The notes under the pieces were generated by a model, which was not told where the DNA came from, did not search any database, and saw nothing but the letters and a program-made list of their open reading frames with translations. The position numbers were made by a program, and so were the translations under genes. DNA of 64,000 nucleotides, from the NCBI RefSeq assembly GCF_024494575.1, contig NZ_JANHDO010000002.1, positions 62,001 through 126,000 of the forward strand. The letters run 5' to 3'. Shown in pieces: positions 60,906-64,000 of the stretch (its first letter is position 1; every line of letters begins with the position of its first letter). The DNA comes from Halorubrum salinum. GTDB lineage: Archaea; Halobacteriota; Halobacteria; Halobacteriales; Haloferacaceae.

Positions 60906-63900
60906 CTACGTATCGAGCGAACTCTCGACACCATGTAACAGCTCGCCAAACAGCGTCTGTTCTGCCCGCTGGATATGTTCGTGGAATGTCGAGTTTGAAA
61001 ACTCGAGCATCTCTGCGAGTTCCGTCCCACTCATACGCCGAGGTGACTCGAAGTATCCACACCGGTAGGCCGTTTCTACGACTTCGCGCTGCCGAGGGGT
61101 GAGAGATTCGAGCACGCCCGTTGGTGCTCCGTTTTTTGTATCGAGTGCGGTATCGGACTCCCGCTTAGCGAGCAGTTGGGCGTCAGTAAACTCCGACATG
61201 ATCAGATCGATCGCCTGCCGGGACCCCCCTGTCTTCGGAACTTCCAGTGCCAACTGGCACCGAGTCCCGTCAGCGACCAGTCGGCGTACGACAAATCCTC
61301 TGTCGGACAGCGCCGCGCCGATACACAGTTCCGTCAACCGAAACCGAACCAACGTGTCATTCGTCCGCTGCATCAGAGTGGCGCTCTCGATCTCGTCCAA
61401 CTGCTCTGCCGCGTGAACGACCTCTTCCGGCGTTCCGTGATCGACGCTGGCGAAGGCGAGCGCCGACGCCTCCGTCCGTGCGACGATCGAGGTAATTGTA
61501 ATATCACACCCGAGAGCGGTAGCGAGCCGACAGAACAGGGTGGAGTCGTCTCTGATCTCGAACTCCAACTCCATCGTCTGTGTCGTATGCAGGGCCGCTT
61601 TTTGCTCGATCGTCGCAGCCGTGTGAGCAACCAAATCGCAGAGTTCCCGTAAGACGGACCTCAGCGAATCCGGGAATCCAGACGTCGTTCCCGCGTACAC
61701 GGTGAGAACACCGTAGAATGCGTCCTTGTAAATCAGAGGGATACTCATGACGGATCGGAACCCCCGTTTTATCGCCTCTTTTTGCCAGTCGCTGTGTCGA
61801 ACGCTGGTCGCGGTATTTGACTGGTGACGCACTTCCCGAGACTGCGTGGCCTGTACCGCCGGCTCAGTGTCTGTCCCCTCATCTAACGTGAGAGAGACAC
61901 TGTCGAGATAGTCTTTTCCCGCGCCAGCCTGCGCGTGTGGGGCCACCGTTTTTGTTTCGAGATCCGTGTGACCGACCCAAGCGAACTCGATCGAATCCGA
62001 CGTGACGAGACACTCACAGACCGCCTGCTCGAGTTCGCCTCGCGTGTCCGCATGGACGATCTCGTGGCCGATATCCCGGATCCGTTGATTCAACGACTCG
62101 ACTTTCTCCAACTCCCGTTTGTGGTCTTCGAGGTCTTGTTCCCGTTCGTTGCGGTCGAGCGCCCCTTCCGTCACAGCACCCAACGTCTCTACGAGTCTGA
62201 CCGTCCAGTCGTCGAACCGCTCCGGTCGGGCGTCGCCCGCGATGAGAACGCCCCAATCGCCGATCGGAACGGCGAGTTCACTCCGGAGTGCTCGCTCGAA
62301 CTCGTACTCCGTCTGCCGTGTTCGGAAGTCATCGACGACGGCGGTCTGTCCCGATGTGAACGCATCCCATTCGACGCCATCTCCGGGTTCGAAGGGAGGC
62401 AGGTGGGCGAGCTGCTCAGGAGCGTCGCTTGCGCTTGCATGGACAGTCGGCCTGAGTTTCCACTCATCTTCGCCGAACGCATAAAATGCGACAGTAGAGA
62501 CATCGAGGATATCGGCCAGCGTCTCCACCGCCTTTCGCGTTGTCTCCGGTCCCTCCTCGGCGTTGAACAACTCCTGGATGGCATCGTTGAGCGTCGCTAT
62601 CCGGCGCTGGTACTCAAATTGGTCACTGACGTCCTGTATCATCTTAAAAACGACGTCGTCACCCTCTAGCTCTATCCTCTTCGTAGTGATCTCGACGGGG
62701 ACCTCGTCGCCGCCTGCTGTGACGATAGTCGTTGGCGAACCGTCGGGTAGGTGTCGCCACGTCTCTTTTCGCTCGGTTGTGTCCGTGAATATCGAATCGT
62801 ATCCGTCGCGGTTCTCGGCGGGATGCACAGACGCTCGGTTTTCCCCGATGAGATCGGCTGCCGGACGGTCGAGAAGTGTCCCGGCAGCCTCGTTCGCTTC
62901 GAGAATATCTCCAGTCGTGGGATCGACAGCAACTACCGGAACTGGTGCCATCTCCAGTAGCTTCTGATAGCGTTTTTCTGCCCGCTGTCGGGCCTGTTCC
63001 TGCTCCTTGCGTTCGGTGACATCTCGGAAATAGACGGCTATTCCTCCGTCGCTGTTCGGATACGCCTGCACGTCGAACCATCCATCGAGCGCCGGATAGT
63101 ACTCGGTAAACGAGGTCGGTTCTCGGGTGTTCATCACCGCTCGATACCGGGCTTCGAATGGCGTGTCTCGGGCGGCTTCGAACACGTCCCAGATACTCCG
63201 GCCGAGTATCTCTGCTTCGGACGTGTCTAGCAGTGTCTCGGCCTGATCACTGACGAACGTGAACTGCCAGTCGGCGTCCAGTTCGAATATTCCGTCGGTA
63301 ACCCGGTCGATAACCTGCTTTCGCTTGCGTTCTTGTCGTTTGCGCTCGGTGATGTCCTCTTGTGTCCCCAAAAATCGGACGAGTTCCTCGTCGGTGTCGT
63401 ACACCGGAGTGATCATAACGCTATTCCAGAACTCGGTTCCATCTTTTCGATAGTTGCGGAGTTCCGCTGTCACCTGCTCTTGGTTGTCGATGGCTTCTCG
63501 AAGCTTTCTAACTGGTTCCTCTCGGGTGCTTTCGCCTTGGAGAAAACGACAATCTTGGCCGATAACCTCCGATTCTGAATATCCAGTTATCTGTTCGAAT
63601 GCTTCGTTTGCATACGAGATGGGAGTATCGTCTGCTCCCGGCTCCGCCATTATAAGGGGCGAATTTGCCTTCTCGATTGCCCGCCAGAGGAGGTCCTTCT
63701 CGCGTTCCTGTTCCTTGCGTTCGGTGATGTCTGTTGTAGTGCCAAACCATTCGACGATTTCACCGTCCTCCAGTATTGGCACCGCTCTTGAATGCGTCCA
63801 CCCTGTGGTGCCATCAGCGCATCGTATCCGGTGTTCCAATTCGAACGGGCTCTGTGTCTCGATCGCCTCGTCGATCGCCTGCTTCACCCGAGCGTGGTCC

Positions 63901-64000
63901 GTTTCTGGGACATACGCTTGCCATGTGCTTGGCCGATCGGTCGAGACGAAATTATCCTCGGCAAGTTGGTAGATCTCCGACCAGTCTGGACTCATCCGAT
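60906..64000 (-). CDS. LOV/PAS/GAF bat-type HTH regulator (5' end beyond window)
   Basis: A bacterio-opsin-activator-type regulator of more than 1030 visible residues; the first visible Met lies inside a PAS domain, so the true start is outside the window. Order: partial PAS, LOV-type domain ([22 protein letters not shown]), two more PAS domains, two GAF-like domains ([15 protein letters not shown]...; [15 protein letters not shown]...), then the bat sensor region and a C-terminal HTH-10 ([34 protein letters not shown]). Signals sensed by PAS/GAF would control DNA binding directly. It may control the adjacent HemAT operon. Confidence 0.9.
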   Translation of the reverse strand, partial: RMSPDWSEIYQLAEDNFVSTDRPSTWQAYVPETDHARVKQAIDEAIETQSPFELEHRIRCADGTTGWTHSRAVPILEDGEIVEWFGTTTDITERKEQEREKDLLWRAIEKANSPLIMAEPGADDTPISYANEAFEQITGYSESEVIGQDCRFLQGESTREEPVRKLREAIDNQEQVTAELRNYRKDGTEFWNSVMITPVYDTDEELVRFLGTQEDITERKRQERKRKQVIDRVTDGIFELDADWQFTFVSDQAETLLDTSEAEILGRSIWDVFEAARDTPFEARYRAVMNTREPTSFTEYYPALDGWFDVQAYPNSDGGIAVYFRDVTERKEQEQARQRAEKRYQKLLEMAPVPVVAVDPTTGDILEANEAAGTLLDRPAADLIGENRASVHPAENRDGYDSIFTDTTERKETWRHLPDGSPTTIVTAGGDEVPVEITTKRIELEGDDVVFKMIQDVSDQFEYQRRIATLNDAIQELFNAEEGPETTRKAVETLADILDVSTVAFYAFGEDEWKLRPTVHASASDAPEQLAHLPPFEPGDGVEWDAFTSGQTAVVDDFRTRQTEYEFERALRSELAVPIGDWGVLIAGDARPERFDDWTVRLVETLGAVTEGALDRNEREQDLEDHKRELEKVESLNQRIRDIGHEIVHADTRGELEQAVCECLVTSDSIEFAWVGHTDLETKTVAPHAQAGAGKDYLDSVSLTLDEGTDTEPAVQATQSREVRHQSNTATSVRHSDWQKEAIKRGFRSVMSIPLIYKDAFYGVLTVYAGTTSGFPDSLRSVLRELCDLVAHTAATIEQKAALHTTQTMELEFEIRDDSTLFCRLATALGCDITITSIVARTEASALAFASVDHGTPEEVVHAAEQLDEIESATLMQRTNDTLVRFRLTELCIGAALSDRGFVVRRLVADGTRCQLALEVPKTGGSRQAIDLIMSEFTDAQLLAKRESDTALDTKNGAPTGVLESLTPRQREVVETAYRCGYFESPRRMSGTELAEMLEFSNSTFHEHIQRAEQTLFGELLHGVESSLDT

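Noticed and set aside
1-64000. CRISPR arrays, rRNA and tRNA genes
   Set aside because: Reading both strands, I saw no regularly spaced repeats and no tRNA T-loop or rRNA-like segments. An unusual tRNA could still be missed by eye.

Overview
The window is chromosomal DNA of an extremely halophilic archaeon (class Halobacteria, tentatively Halorubrum-like; the genus is a guess). The reasons are very high GC, strongly acidic predicted proteins, archaeal TFB, EF-1alpha, EF-2 and ribosomal S10 genes, TATA-like boxes about 27 bases before start codons (leaderless transcripts), Tat-type lipoprotein signals, a HemAT transducer, bat-type HTH regulators and an IS5-family (ISH1-like) transposon.

Region 1 (1-8.9 kb) is a nine-gene co-oriented cobamide operon with mostly overlapping genes: CobT-like (cut by the window edge), CbiA, CbiB, CobS, CobY, CobD, CbiZ, CobA and CbiP. 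Together they cover late corrin amidation, adenosylation, aminopropanol addition, nucleotide-loop assembly and CbiZ-type salvage. A thioredoxin, an F420H2:NADP oxidoreductase and a sugar-nucleotide epimerase follow.

Region 2 (11.3-23.6 kb) is the most coherent accessory block. Five 16-bp palindromes of the form TTTAGGNNNNCCTAAA (DtxR/SirR-type iron-box look-alikes) sit at the promoters of a Gluconate_2-dh3/GMC oxidoreductase pair, a GT2 glycosyltransferase, an iron-binding lipoprotein operonic with a GT39-like membrane glycosyltransferase, an RGP-like glycosyltransferase and a flippase-like membrane protein. A fused two-domain iron-type ABC permease diverges from the first box. This looks like one metal-responsive regulon joining iron uptake to surface-glycan or glycolipid synthesis. 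An AT-rich foreign gene next to an orphan IS end lies inside the block.

Region 3 (23.6-34.2 kb) is mostly core: rhomboid, S10, EF-1alpha, homoserine dehydrogenase, an ACT protein, EF-2, KDPG aldolase, an unusual TFB without zinc-ribbon cysteines, and the NreA repair protein.

Region 4 (34.2-51 kb) mixes core metabolism (radical SAM, DUF373, ADP-forming acetyl-CoA synthetase with its BioD/DRTGG partner, a PAS kinase, small regulators) with two intact mobile elements. One (34163-35853) has 56-bp inverted repeats and a near-perfect 8-bp target duplication, carries a BASS transporter and has no transposase. The other (48365-50970) has perfect 17-bp inverted repeats and a perfect 8-bp duplication, and carries an IS5-type transposase plus a secreted-protein cargo gene. 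Two copies of a structured intergenic repeat (11.2 and 36.5 kb) keep their hairpins although the stem sequences differ.

Region 5 (51-64 kb) has a hotdog thioesterase and a lactate permease, then a sensory block on the minus strand: a LOV/PAS/GAF/HTH regulator (cut by the window edge), then a tight operon of the oxygen sensor HemAT, a receiver-PAS-LOV kinase, a 61-residue coupled ORF and a seven-PAS LOV kinase.
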